DNA of 64,000 nucleotides from Arcuatula senhousia (lineage: Eukaryota; Mollusca; Bivalvia; Mytilida; Mytilidae), in NCBI GenBank assembly GCA_963971305.1, contig OZ020306.1, positions 54,348,686 through 54,412,685 on the forward strand. The letters run 5' to 3'. Position numbers and translations under genes: made by a program. This document shows positions 34,900 through 48,400 of this stretch, piece by piece (position 1 is the stretch's first letter; the number at the start of each line of letters is the position of its first letter). A model generated the notes under the pieces. It worked only from the letters and a program-made list of their open reading frames with translations, ran no database searches and had not been told where the DNA came from.

Positions 34900-36150
34900 A
34901 AACAAATAAACAAATATAGATGAAAGATGGACTTTCTTTTAAGGAAAAACAAATCGGGTTACAGAATACAAAATATGCAATATTTTTTTTTTTAGAAAAA
35001 TACGAGAAGATCAAACACGTCACAACTAAAGTGTACACCAACACAAATTAAGGTTGTAAATGTCTTTTATAGAACGTGTATAACAAATAAGGAAAGATCT
35101 GACCAATCTTAGTTTATAACTGAAATTGTAATAACTTGTTTTTACATGTGTTTGTAATTGTCATTGCGTCGCCATGACTTGTAGTCTTGTGTTGCGTTAA
35201 TAAAGTTACGAATCTTATAACAGTCGAGTCAGCTGTAATTGAGTACATTAATGAATTGCTAGTGGTGGATATAATTAATTGAATGTGCTGGCGCCTTAAA
35301 GACTCTCCATCATAAAGTCCCGGAAAACCACTTATGATATCCGCAATGATGCATTGGTCAAATACTTATCTTTCAATTAGTCGATCGTTATAGAACACTT
35401 AGATGAGGGGAATTTAACAATTGCACGCTAATTGAAAAACTGTATTTGTCATCTGAAGATCAACTGAGTCTGTCCGTCCGTTTCATTTTTCGTTTACTTT
35501 ATGATCATTTTTCATAAACCTGAAGAGAATACACTAGTTTTGAAATAACAAATTTGTAGCCAGGGAGGAGTGCCTCAAAACAGCTTTGCTTCTTGGATAA
35601 TTTCAAAAATGGTAAAAAAATCATCATTCCGACATCCTCTCTATCCGAAATGTCAGCCATTCTCTTGATATTCGTCAAAAGTCAAATAATTAAAATTAAG
35701 AGCAGAATATGTAAAACACGAACATTTGATAGTGTAACCGTATCACTTTTATGCATTTGTTTTAACTGAAGATTAAAGGTAAAATACAGAGTATTATTAT
35801 TAAAATCAACCACTTACTTTCTGTTTTACGTAGATGAAAAAAAATAGTGATTGAGAAAATAGCCCGGGAAATAACACCCTTTACGTCTGAAAAGCGAATT
35901 TTCTCATAGCAAAAACAGACAAATTTAGTGGACTGACGACTGTCTGCAACCAAGGCATATCAGCGGAGTTACCAACTGATCCACGTGTGACCTTTTATGT
36001 TCTTAAAAGAAAAGGCCAGAAAGCCCCAACACTCACTCACTTATCAACTCAATCATTCACTCCGACCATCAACATTTTTGTGTTGAAAAACACATTAATG
36101 CTATGATATTATCCTTAGAAATTTATAAATTGTTAAAACTCTTAAGGTTC
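34900..36150. other. Intergenic, nothing recognised
   Basis: AT-rich sequence; no exon or RNA gene visible. Confidence 0.45.
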
Positions 36151-36157
36151 TTCCTAC

Positions 36158-36630
36158 CCCAGACCCCGGGGAGTTACTTTCTAATTTTAAGTATGGGGAC
36201 GTGCGACATCAGGTCTGAAAATGGTATCCTAATAAATACTAAGACTGATTTTAATACCCAAATATATAACTTATGAATGATAACTCGACCCACAAGAATA
36301 TATAAGAGTTCTAAAATGCATATACCAGAATTAATAGCATTCACTTGCATATTTCTTTGTAAAAAAAGTACGCATTTTTCTCTCAGGATGTTAATTTGAA
36401 TTTAATATGTTAAGTACCATGATATAAGTGTCTGGTTTGAATAATAAAGAAAAAAGAAAAATCCTGCAAATTAACGCTAAAGCCTTCTATATACCGGAAT
36501 TAATACTTATTTTTTACCCAGGATTAATATTAAAACCTTAATTATAACAAGATAAAAATGGCACGCCTTATAAATACCAGAACATTGCGCGCGTCCCTGT
36601 AAACCCAAATATAAGAAGTAACCTCCCTCC
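36158..36630. repeat. Fold-back repeat with subterminal inverted ends (candidate)
   Basis: The left end ggggagttactttctaattt ... ggggacgtgcg resembles the reverse complement of the right end (ggggagggaggttacttctt ... agggacgcgcg) over about 60 bp with gaps. The interior has repeated ataccggaattaata / taccagaattaata. Confidence 0.5.
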
Positions 36631-37380
36631 CCCCGGCCAAAGACATAGGTCGATTTTAGTAAAAATTCAGTTACGTCGGCATATTTGGGTTCTATTGTCC
36701 TGTTCTCTTCGAGTTCATTTTGTACTTGGCCTATTTATTTTTTTGGGAAGATAGCCTCTGAGGAGTCTTTTAAGAATAGACGCGCGTCTTTACGACTTTT
36801 GTTATAAAAAGATCACAGTCTTTTTTCTCTCTTTTTCGTGGTAAGTGCAGTGGGTAAGTAGGTTTAGAAAGTTTACAAGAATAAGGCGAAATAAATATAA
36901 GAAACGGTTTGGTTTCTTTTGCTCCTTTTTTCCAGATTTGCCGATTGGTTTGTCGCTATCGAATTCATGTATATTTAGCCTGGTTCTGTATACCCATTTT
37001 GCTAACCAGTTAATTTAGATTATACATATACATGTAACTTAGTTTCTGTTACCGTTATCAGTAATTTGAATAACAGATAGACATGATAGATATGCTTTAC
37101 CAATGACTAATTAAGAGAAAATAAAATTAGAATAAACGTTTTTCAGTTTGTCGGTGTGCAAAATTTCATTTGGGTCTGACATAGGAAACTATTTACACGA
37201 TATTGCCTGGAACTTTGTTGTAATTTCTATTTCTAACAAAAATACACCTGATGGTAACTACTGCATGGTTAATTTAAAATCAAAGCTTAGGGCCACTCCA
37301 TCATCAACGCTTTTGTGTTAAAGAATACTTCAAAGCATTGGAACAGTGGAGAATGAGAGAAAACAGCTGGGTGGAATAAA

Positions 37381-37470
37381 TGGCAGAGAGCCGAAGCAGT
37401 GGCCACAGACCGGCTAAGATGGCGACAGATGTTGACAGGCCTAACGAGTCCTTAGGGCCCACAGAGGATA
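37381..37470 (+). other. Possible isolated exon-like stretch (unassigned)
   Basis: A short frame MAESRSSGHRPAKMATDVDR..PNESLGPTED has more balanced base and amino-acid composition than its surroundings and is followed by a gtatat donor-like site at 37473. I do not recognise the protein. It could be a first exon of an unseen gene or chance. Confidence 0.2.
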
Positions 37471-37772
37471 TGTATATGTATTGGAATTGTCTGTGTAGAT
37501 TTCAAAATTGTCAAAACTTTAAAGGATGGGTTGCGATAAGGCCCCTTTTCAGCCCACCACTAAAGTCAAAATTAAAATAAAGTAAATCTTTTCACAAATT
37601 GTCTTGTTGGAAAGGCTATCATTTCTATTTTTTTAAACGAACGACTGTAGTTGAAAAGCTTATTTTATCTTTTAATAAATGGTGCTTGAAATGAACCACC
37701 ACAAATGATTTTAACATTGTGCCTATGGGAAAGTGGCGCAAATTAGAGATATATATCCTTCCCGGAAGTATA

Positions 37773-37869
37773 GCCTTGCACGCGGAACCAGCTCCATATT
37801 TTATTCAAAAACTTGTATTACTAAAACACATCTTTTGTGAAAGTTTCAAGCTGGTTCCGCGTGCAAGGC
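37773..37869. repeat. Perfect 21-bp inverted repeat (hairpin, 55-bp loop)
   Basis: gccttgcacgcggaaccagc+t at 37773-37793 and its exact reverse complement at 37849-37869. The arms are GC-rich in an AT-rich setting. Possibly a MITE remnant or a structured RNA; no other evidence. Confidence 0.9.
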
Positions 37870-38384
37870 ATACTGAAAATTTAAAAAGACTATTATTTTT
37901 GAAGATGTAATCAGTAGTTAAAAAAATTGCGAAATGTCTCAGTTTTCTTCGTTTTTCTTGAGATCAGCGGTCATTTCGATTTCAAAATTGTTGTTTAAAG
38001 TAATGTATGTATATGATGAACCTTCTATAGAATTGTCAACGGTGGGGTCAAGTATATTAGCACAAAATTTTAATTTATTAAAGCCCTACCTTAAAATTTT
38101 CTCTAAATCAAGACGAAATTTTCATTCAAAATGAGTCTATTTTGAACCCGATTTTCGAAGCTGTGCTCGTGCAAAAGTATTTAAAAGTAGTCTTTTGCAA
38201 CAGTACAATCATTTTGCTGCAAAATAAGATATAAAGTAACAAGCTTTGAAACATTTTATATTTTTCGTCTATAGATGGGCCAAAATCCTTATCGCGACCC
38301 ATCCTTTCTTCTTTAATACCCAAGGTATTCAGGTTAATCTTAGTTAAATTCCTGTTTCGGAAATTTTTGGTTGTGTTCGGCTGA

Positions 38385-38450
38385 CTTTTGAGTTTTTAAC
38401 CTTTCACCTCTGATGAGTCATAAATTGGCGAAACGCACATCAAACATATA
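38385..38450 (+). ncRNA. Hammerhead-ribozyme-like core (probably degenerate)
   Basis: CTGATGA (38411-38417), a short stem-loop GTC-ATAAATT-GGC (38418-38430) and GAAA (38431-38434) reproduce the hammerhead core order CUGAUGA-stem II-GAAA. After GAAA, CGCACATC could pair with upstream ttgtgttcg (stem III), and ggctga with tcacc could give stem I. The expected GUH cleavage triplet is not intact in this reading, so it is likely inactive. Hammerheads are common in mollusc retroelements. Confidence 0.4.
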
Positions 38451-39312
38451 AGAAAATTCAGTATTATTGCATTATGAATAAATTTTAGAAAACTATTAGT
38501 TGCAATTGCATTGAAACCTTCAAAGAAAATTGGGTTTATTTTCTTTTAAACTTTTTAAAAATTCAAAAGATTAGCAATCATTTAAACTACGCCTATAAGT
38601 AAAGAAAGTATCGAATCCAGTTTATACCGGAATAAGCAAATTTTAAAGGAAAATTAATTTTCATTTGCGTTGAAATGAAATTGAGGCCATTTTCTTGTAT
38701 ACTTTCAAAAAAAAAAAAAAAAAAAATTAATATACAGGTCTATGATTTTATGATAATTAAACTACGCCTAATATCGTACATTTTTACACAATCTGCTTCG
38801 CCGGTTATTCAATGTGAACCAATCCATGAAAATTTTAGTTTATGGTTCAATAAACCAAATAATTATTACAGTTAAGATTTGTTAACAGTCCGCAAAAAAA
38901 TATTTGTTAGAGAATCTAATTATAAATTGTTCTAGATATACCATGACACTTAGATAAAAGAAATTACATCTTTGACATTTTACACGCACCTTGAAATTGT
39001 TTAATTTTAATGATATAATTATATTAGGGTGAAATCATTTTTAATTGATTTTGCGGGAGTTTTTGTAAGTTATTTGTCACATGATTATGGTTCGTCAATG
39101 ATCGGCAATATCCGCTACAGATTAACATGGCTGCTGTGACGCCATGTCGATATTAAAATGACAATGTGAAACCGAGAAATTTCCAGATGCCAGGCCAGGA
39201 AAGGCCCTTATTGACTAGTTTTATTTATAATTGTTGTACAGAGAGTGTAAATAGTGGACTACGAGAGCTTCAAACCTATTTGGGGCTTTCGTTTTCAGTT
39301 TAATGGAATAAT

Positions 39313-39414
39313 ATGAATCTTGACTCATTATCTTTTGCCTTGGCTGAAATAAGTTATTCAGTGGCCAATTTGACAAAGAAAAACTTTAAATCGAGTATTA
39401 CAGAAATAAGTCAT
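39313..39414 (+). CDS. CNOT1: CNOT1 first coding exon (start codon)
   Basis: This 34-codon exon begins [20 protein letters not shown], which matches the conserved N-terminus of CNOT1. It ends in phase 0 at a gtatgt donor and joins exon 2 ([12 protein letters not shown]). The start is chosen because it is the conserved family Met. A possible 5'-UTR acceptor (ttttcag) sits at 39291-39298, 14 bp before the ATG, so an upstream non-coding exon is possible. Confidence 0.93.
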
Positions 39415-42400
39415 GTATGTATGAAAGAGATTGGTTTTTAACTGCTCTCTTCCTATAAAATCATTAATGTATTGCTTGTAACAAGGGAGATAATCATTTA
39501 TTGTTTAAAGCAGATCCTCCTTCAGTTTCCCTTGGATTTTTTTTTACCTGGCCAGATAAGTTTGAAATAGGCCAGACCTTTGTTTGACAATGTGTTATTG
39601 CCAGACCAGCTGAAGTTACATAGTCGTAGAACAAAAACAAATCTATGGTGTCTCAGTCTGTGGCATGTGTGTGCTATAGTTGAGGAGGCGGGGAGTGGGG
39701 GAAGAGACCCCCCTGTCCACCCCCCCATAGATAGAGTGAAATCTATCATGATTATTTTTACTAATTCAAATTGAATTTAGTGAAGATTCATAAATAAAAA
39801 CCCAAAGACCTTACTTTGATGATGCAGAGTTCGCGAAATGCTTCGGACCTGATTGGTAAAATTAAAGCGGGTCCAGCATTTTAATCATACATACTGGACC
39901 TATGTCCGGTAGATTTTAGAAATTTTTTACAAGTTGTAGTAGTCAGGACCAGTAAAAAAAAAATTAAGTCCAACCGATGATTCCATTATAGCAGACCTAT
40001 GTCTGGCAAAGAAATTTTAAGTTTCGCGAACTCTGCATTATGTGTCAATAGGACGAGTGAGTAGAGCACATGTATGATATACATATTTTTTCATGGTAAT
40101 TACTTTACAGGGGAACCGATGGTAAATACCTGAGATTTGGAATGAAAAACAGAAAGATTTTTATAATTAGCTGATTACTTTATGATAAATTATGTCTGTG
40201 ATGGATCCAGAGTTATGTTTTGGGGGTTGGAACCCTCTTTTTGTTCTCAGCATTCTTTAGTTAGAACCCCTGTTTGAAAAATTTCTGGGTCTGTCCATGA
40301 ATGTCATTACCATTATCATTAAAAGGCACTGAAATAAAAAAAAAAAATACAAACACTAGCTACAGATCATGTCTATATAACATTTCATCTGACTTGTTCA
40401 TGCTCAGAAAATGATGTGCTCATGCATGCTTGTTGTATTTGTACACTTTTCAAAATAAGCTTAAATAAGGTAAACCATGACATATTAATATTGTCAAAAT
40501 TTCAATTTAAACTACAGGATACATGTACATGATGTAAATTTGATTATATTTCAGCTTGTTAACCAACACGGAGCTGAAGCAGATAGACATTTATTTCGTT
40601 GTCTCTTTTCCCATGTTGATTTTAGTGGTGATGGTAGAAGCAGTGGTAAAGACTTTCATCAGGTAAAAAATCTAGACAGATACTTGCTGGTACACAACTG
40701 TTTGAATTTGAATATCATAAATAAATGAACAACATAAAATTAATCACAGAAATGACAAAGGAAAAGTCAGATGTAAAATAAAATTCATCAGAAGGAACAA
40801 CTGTTGAACAAATCATGGAAACAACAACATTACATATTAAAAGATAAAGATCAAGACTAGCTGATTTTTTTCTGAGACTCAAGGCCTGGAACAAGATGCT
40901 ATCCATAAACCAACTTTCTAAAAAATATCAAGTCTAAAGTATACAGCTTAATGAAATCTAAAGGGTTTTAAGTGATTGACACATTTGTGATTTTATTTGT
41001 TTGGAATCTTAAATAGTAGAATGATGTGCATTTTAGATAGAAATGTTTGTCTGTCATGTCTGTAGTTTAATGATTACATGTATTTCAATTTTCTCTTTTC
41101 AGACTCAGTATTTGATCCAAGAGTGTAGTTCATTGCTGAGTAAACCAAATTTTGTGTCTATATTGTGTTATTCAGTAGATAATCCATTACATCACCAGAA
41201 GGTATAACAGTTTACGTTGGTTTTTAAGAAATAAGGAAGAAAACCAAAGGGTCATTCAAATTTTTAAGTCCAAAAACCAATTTATAACAAAACGAGAAGA
41301 CATCAAAGTCAAGGACACTTTGATAAAAGCAACTGCAATTAGAAACACGAACTATTATGAAAGTGAGCTTGGGTGCTCTTGGAGGGTTTGCACTTTCTGC
41401 TTCTTGCGACACAACTCAAAGAGATCACAATGCTAAGAAAAGTAAGGAAATGTTTATAGGTTAACCTAATCTTGGACAAGAAAGCAAAAAAAAAAAAAAA
41501 AGAAGTGAATATGGCATGATTTAAATCTGCTCATGTCTAAAGATAGACTCAGGAGACCCTTATTGTTGATAAAGCACTAACAAAAAATCCAAACAGCTTC
41601 ATTGCAAACAATCCTTACAACTGAAGTAAACTTTAATGGCATCCTTGTAATTGGAACAGATTTAGGGTATATAAGATAAATGATTTGTAATTTCTTGATT
41701 TACAGAATCTACGACCTTCACCCCATTTGCTGCCTCAGATCAGCAGGGTTTTAAAGTTAAACAAAGTACAGGAAGTGACTTTTGGTATAGCACTTCTTCA
41801 CTCGTCCAGTACAGAAACACGACAGTTTGCTACACAGTTTGTCAGACAGAAGTTACCAGACCTTATTCGATCCTATGTCGATCCAGGTTTGTGTCGAAAC
41901 TATGGTAATTTGACATTTGACCAAGCCTACAAAAATTACCTTTGTTTCTGCTTTTAGTGTGTGAAAAATCAGTATCATAGCCTTTTTTGCAACTTTGAAA
42001 AATTTTCAGGTAGACATTATTTATATACCTATTTAAGTTTCTTCGTAAAATTACTGAAGGCTAGCTGTCTGTTGTTAATTTTATACACTGCACTATATAT
42101 ATTGGACATTTAAATTTTAATGTTGACTAAAAAATATTGGTCTCCTAAAAATACGACAAAACCAAATATTTAGAATAAGATTTGGCTGATAGACCTTTGT
42201 TTTTAAGGAGCAACATGGGTGATTTTTACCTAGGCCCAATTTGTATTATTTGCCATCCTGACTTCATAATTTGTAATACTTTGACTAATAGGAGAAAAGA
42301 ATTGAAATTTGCCTTGAAAATTTGTAATTTTGCTTTAAGAAAACTATAATAATTTATTCTTTCAAACAGAAAACACAAATAATCACTTTTTCTGACTTCT

Positions 42401-45400
42401 AAAATGGGAAATTTAAATATTGTGACAAAAACATCAATTTTTTTTTTAAGGTTGACCGATTTTCCAAATGATATAAGTTATGAGTATATTACATCTCTCC
42501 CGCAAACTTGGTGTGGGATGTTTATTATGTATATTATGTATTTAAGATCCAGTTTAATTGTAGACTTCCTTATTAAGCACAGCTTCCCATAAACTGCATC
42601 ATAAAATTTATTGAACATCATGTGTTAATGTTCATGAAAGACATCATTAAAGAAAAACAACTTGTAATATTTCTGTCTATATTGAGCTTTGGTAGATGTC
42701 CTCTTTTTCCCACAGCTAAAGTTACAACTATTTTTAGTAGATATTCCATATTTATTGTACGAGAATATAAAGTTTGGCTTCCACATTGACCATGTATATT
42801 TCACTATGAAGTTTCTTGCTTTTCAGAATCATCGCTAAGACAGGAAGGTGGACTACAGGACGTGGCAATAGAAGTCTTACATCTTCTTGTGGTTCACCTC
42901 ATCCGGAACAAAGATAACTTTGGTATCGGAAACGAACAGAAGGAAGCTTTCTTATCAACACTTAAGAAAGGTGAAGTGCCTATTATTCTTATAAAAAAAA
43001 TCATAAATCTTGTTAGTCAAATTGTTCAATTCTACAGTTTGAAGTGGAAAGTATTATGAAGTTTCAATTCTAATTTTCATGATGTGGTGCGCTTTGTTTT
43101 TTTAGCAGTAGAGAGTAATATGAATTTGGATCTTATGGTCATTCTACATGAAATTGTATTTGTAAGGTGGAAGGCTGTTTTTCACAAAATAGTCAAGTTC
43201 CAACTATATAATTGTTTTAAACATTTTGAATAAGAAATACACCTCTTTTGCAAAAACACAATTTTGAAACAAGTTGTTTGAAAACCTTTTAAGAAGAATA
43301 ATGAATTTTGTAACTAAGATTTTCCACACAAGTATAATGTTTGGTGTATATATTACAGATTTTCCACACGAGAGAGTACCTGTTATTCTTGGACCATTAC
43401 TATACCCAGAATCAGAAGATCTTGCTGTAGAGAAACTTACAGACATATCAAACATGCCCAAATCAGTGGTAGGTGATATTAAGTATCAATATGATACAAG
43501 AACTTGCATGGCCCAGCCACAAACAAGCTACTCGAGTCCATCTTTTGCAGTACAGTATGTTATGTTTATATCAAGGGTCTGGAAACGGTCATATTTGCCG
43601 GACATGACCGAAATTTTGTCCAAAATGACCGAATAAAAATTCTCCCAATCGGACATTTTAAAATTTTATTGTAAGCATTTTTTGCTTATCGGTCATATAA
43701 TTGTTTAATTATCTTCCTGAGCATCCGGTCTTGTGGTCATTAATCTCATAATTAACACCTCCAGCAGGTGTCAAACAGGTGAGAATAGCCGTGGGGTTAC
43801 ACTTAATTGGTCACACCTGTCTGACCATGGACAGTGTATTTACCTATGGTTAAATTTAAATGAGTCAACTCCTGTTATCAAATCTGTCCTGATAAGCCCA
43901 TTTTGTTTATTTAGAAGTAATTTCTCATTATATTCAGTATTTATCAAACATGTGCACACCAAATATTGTTTACATTTTAGATAAAGATGGTGTTTGATTA
44001 CGCATGTGCGGAGAAAATATTTATTTTGCAAACATTCATTCACAGTACAGATTGTTTTAATATTAATACAAACTATGATTGTTACTAATTTCATATTTAA
44101 AGTCACTTTTCTCATACTTTATGTACATTTGATATGTTTATTTTGTAAACGGATTCAGAACGAGTGATCCCAATTTATCTACATCCGGGTGTCTTACTTT
44201 CACTTTCACTTTTTACATGAAACATGTTTTGTTTATATTGAAAACATTTTAGAAATTTTTAACTACAAAGAACCTTCACCATGTTTACCTGAAATAAAAA
44301 TGTGGTTTGGATATAAAATTCAACACCCGGAATTTAATACACAAACAAACTCAGCCTTTATGGATTTAAAAGGTGGATTTCAAGGGAGGCCAAGGAAAAA
44401 AGGTGGGGGAGGGGTAATTGTAACGTTCATATTTTTATATATTCTATACAGTCGGACAAAAATGACCGAAATCACCTCAAAAAATTTCCAGACCCTTGGT
44501 TTATATGCATAAGAATGTTATCGGAACAAACAAAGATTGGAAAGTTGTTTTCGTGTTGTGTCAAGTACAAATATCTGTATGTTAACATATTTATCATTAC
44601 AAAAAAAGTGAGATGTAACATTTAGAAAAAAGTAATGCTTTTAATATTTTTTATTTTTATTTTTGGAGGGTAAATCCATATTCAGGAGGGAAATCAAGTA
44701 AATCTTTGTGCTAAATACAATATTTTTCCTATTTTCCAGTTTGATGCCTCTTTGGCTGACATGATTCTAGAGAGGGGATACAGTTGTACTGCAAGGTAAT
44801 ATTTTGTAATCTTAAAGGAGAAATTACACGTTAATTACTTTCTACCTAAATGGCAAACTTTTTGGTCTCATTTAAATATCATTATAAAAAATGAAAATAA
44901 TGGTACAGATAAACAGTGTTTGGTCAGTAAATTTAATGTTGCCAAATCTGCATGATTTCTGGGGTCAAAGTCCATGCCTCTTTAATTACCCAGAGTCCAA
45001 GTGAGTTTGGAAGGCAGAAATAGTATTTGTTTCATTCGTTGCCATGTACAAAAGGGTTTTTGTTTTTGTAAGTAACTACACATCATAGAGGCATGATATT
45101 GGGTCAGTGGGTAGGTGTTTGATAGTCACCAGCATCCATACCAAAATTAGGTCACCTTGACATACATTTATCTGCATGAAGGACTTAGGGCCAAGATTTG
45201 GTGGAGGTCCATCTCTCAGCAACTGCAAGTGGTAGACTAATGATATTTAGACAGTGAGTACATCTTGGATAGTGACCACAATCCTCACCAAAATTATGTC
45301 ACCTTGACCTACATTTTCTCGCATGAATAACTCGGGTTAAAAGTAGTTGTAAAGTTCCCTATCTCAGCAACTGCAAGTGTACAGGAATGATATTTGGTCA

Positions 45401-48400
45401 GTGGGCACATGTTGAATAGTAATATTTATGGGCTAGCCAATTAGCTGTGGTGTGCGACTACTCCATATCTTTATCTTCTTTTCTTTTCAGTCCTGATGAA
45501 TGTAGAAACATGCTGATGCAGTTTGGAGTAAGGGAGGTCACTCCTGCATCAGTAGCTAAGGTGCTTGGTATGATGGCCAGAACACCCTCAGGAATGAATG
45601 AACAAGGACAGGTAGTCATTTGTAACGAAATTGAATTACAACAAGAATAACTATAAAAGTAAAGAGGCATAGCATCTGGATCTCATTGTCCATCTCTCTG
45701 TACTTAATATCAGATTTACCTTCAGGTTTAAGTTATACATGCTACAAGGTGGTTCATCATGGCTTTTGAATCTTATGTTGTTGTAGAAAAAAATAATTTC
45801 ATCATACAAGACTTTTCAACCAATCAGAAAACATCATGCATTAAGAAAATGATTCTTTGTGTGGTAGTTTACAGTTACTGATATGAGATTATGAATTGGG
45901 ATTTTGGAAAAGTATGCTTTAATTTGATTTTTCTCTTTCCCAGATTCCGACAGGATGGGATATGTCAGACAAGTCTGAGAAGCCTGGTCTGAATGCTTGG
46001 AACGTGGACATATTTATAGGTGTGGTACAGGATTTGGTATGTACCTCGTGGAACTCTAAACAGGTTTGTTACTTAGGCAATTATGGGTTAGGGTGTATTG
46101 TTGAAGTTGAGATTGTTTTGCAGAATTTGTTTTTTAGACTTTTGGGTAAGAAATCTAAGGATATAATGTTAATGTGAATATGGAGTTGTGGATTTGTTTG
46201 CCAAAAACTAAACTTTGTAGATTTTTGCCAGATATTATGGAATGAAATTCAGGGTTGTTAAAAAGTGAATGGCTGGGGGGGGAGCTGGGAATTAATTTTC
46301 ATTACCCTTGATATTTGTTATGCTGCATCAGCATTGGGTTCCATACAGTTGGATTTGATTTCAGGTCTGTCTCTCACCTACTACCTGTTAAGTGATGTTG
46401 GGTCATTTTTTACTTTGACAGATTCTATGGTTGAAAATATTTAAACTTCTACAAAAAAGGCGCAGAAGTTGATTTGAAATCATTTCTAGTACTTGTACTT
46501 TGTTAAGGTTTTTGCAATCTTTATAATCAGGTCTGACACTAAGACATTCATGACATTTATAAAAGAAGTGGATAGAATTCTATTGGAGTCTTACTCTTAT
46601 TAAGAAATGTCTAGATCTTCAGTTGTTCTTCAGATTTACCTTTAAGCAAGGAGTTCTCTCTTGTTTTGACTTGATATAGTGATGCTGATTGCCATTTGTT
46701 TGTTTTGTAAGTGTGTGGTGTTGTCTTTTGCATTAAAACTGATTTGGTTCTTGCCTTTTCAGATAACCATCAGTTTTGTACTTCTCTGCTTCTGTAAAAC
46801 CCTTGATCTGTTTCAAAAATAAAATTTACAAGATATAAAGCAAGAGAAAAGTATATGAATTATTAATGCTGATTTTTTTCCAACCAGGCTCCTCACTTCA
46901 GTTGGAGAGATGTAGTCATTGAATTGGACCATTCTAACTTCATGGTCATCAACAAGAAGGGACTACGGTGCCTGGTCCAGGGATTGATCAAAGGACTTCA
47001 GGAGGTGTTCCCCATTGACTATATATACCGACCATGGAAAAACACAGAAGGACAGGTTTGTAATATTCAAGACTTTTTAGTTTGGTTATCCACTGTTGAT
47101 CAAGAAAATAAAACAACTGTAAATAATATTAGAGTTGCTGTGTAAAAATAAATAGCTATCCATACAATTATTACTTTAAAAATGCTGATTAGAAAGCATC
47201 TTGTTTTTTTGCTTGATAGAACTTTTTAGCAATATGAAAGTTTTATCTGTATAAAATTGTTTATTTCAGTTATCATTCATTGTACAAGCCCTACGTAACC
47301 CAGATGTGTTCTGTTTTGCTGACTACCCATGCCATACTGTTGTGACGGACATACTGAAGGCAGCCCCTGATGATGATAACCGAGACATTACGACATGGCG
47401 ATCACTAGACCTGGTAGAAACATTACTGAGATTGTCAGAGGCTGGACATTACCAGCAGGTGTCTGAACTGTTTAAATTCCCCATACAGAATTGTCCTGAT
47501 ATGCTGGTCCTTGCTTTGTTACAGATTACTGTAAGTATTAAGTTGGTTATTCATGGGAATTTCTAGGGTATCTTTTTAAAGTTGTGAAAATACATGATTA
47601 CACTGCCAAACTTTTTTACCACTTTAAAACATTTTTTTTTAATTATGTACATAAATGAGCAAAAAAAATGATACCATTTAAAAAAAATAATTTAAGAAAT
47701 TTTAAATATAAGACATCTATGAGAGTTTATCACATTAAGTCCTGCATTGTAATACCCTGTGTTAAGTGATTCATATGTTTTATAACAAAACAAAAAAATG
47801 ATCAATAATTTCACTTTCATGCTTTTATCATTAACTATTGTTCTGATAAAATATGATAAGATTGCACTGAGAATAAATGTGTGCATTTAAACTATTGAAA
47901 ACATTATAGTCTAGATGCATACATGTAAAAGTTCTTTTTTACCAAGTACTATGACCACTCTATTCTATTACCAGCCTACATGGAATACACTGAAGCAGGA
48001 GCTGATATCCACACTGATGCCTATATTTCTTGGCAATCATCCCAACTCTGCTGTGGTTCTTCATTATGCTTGGCACTGTCAGGTAATATGATGTTTTCTA
48101 AAAATCTACTTACTGTGGTTTTATTATACCCCACGCAACAAAGTTGCGAAGGGTATAATGTTTTTGACTGGTACGTCGGTCCGTCCGTGATCAAAATTTT
48201 CGTAACAGATATCTCACCTATTATTAATCGTAGGCTTTTGATATTTAAGCTTCAGGTGGGGGTCCCATATGGTGGGATACGTTTTCAGGTCTGTGGATCA
48301 TCTACTTCCTGTTAAACGAGTTGACTTAGACTTTTTTCACAAAATTTTCAGGGTTATAAATTTTCGTAACAGATTTCTCAGGAACTCTTAATGGTAGGTA

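Noticed and set aside
46037..46063. Extension of CNOT1 exon 9 to a second donor
   Set aside because: Adds residues absent from the family; kept only as a possible alternative splice.
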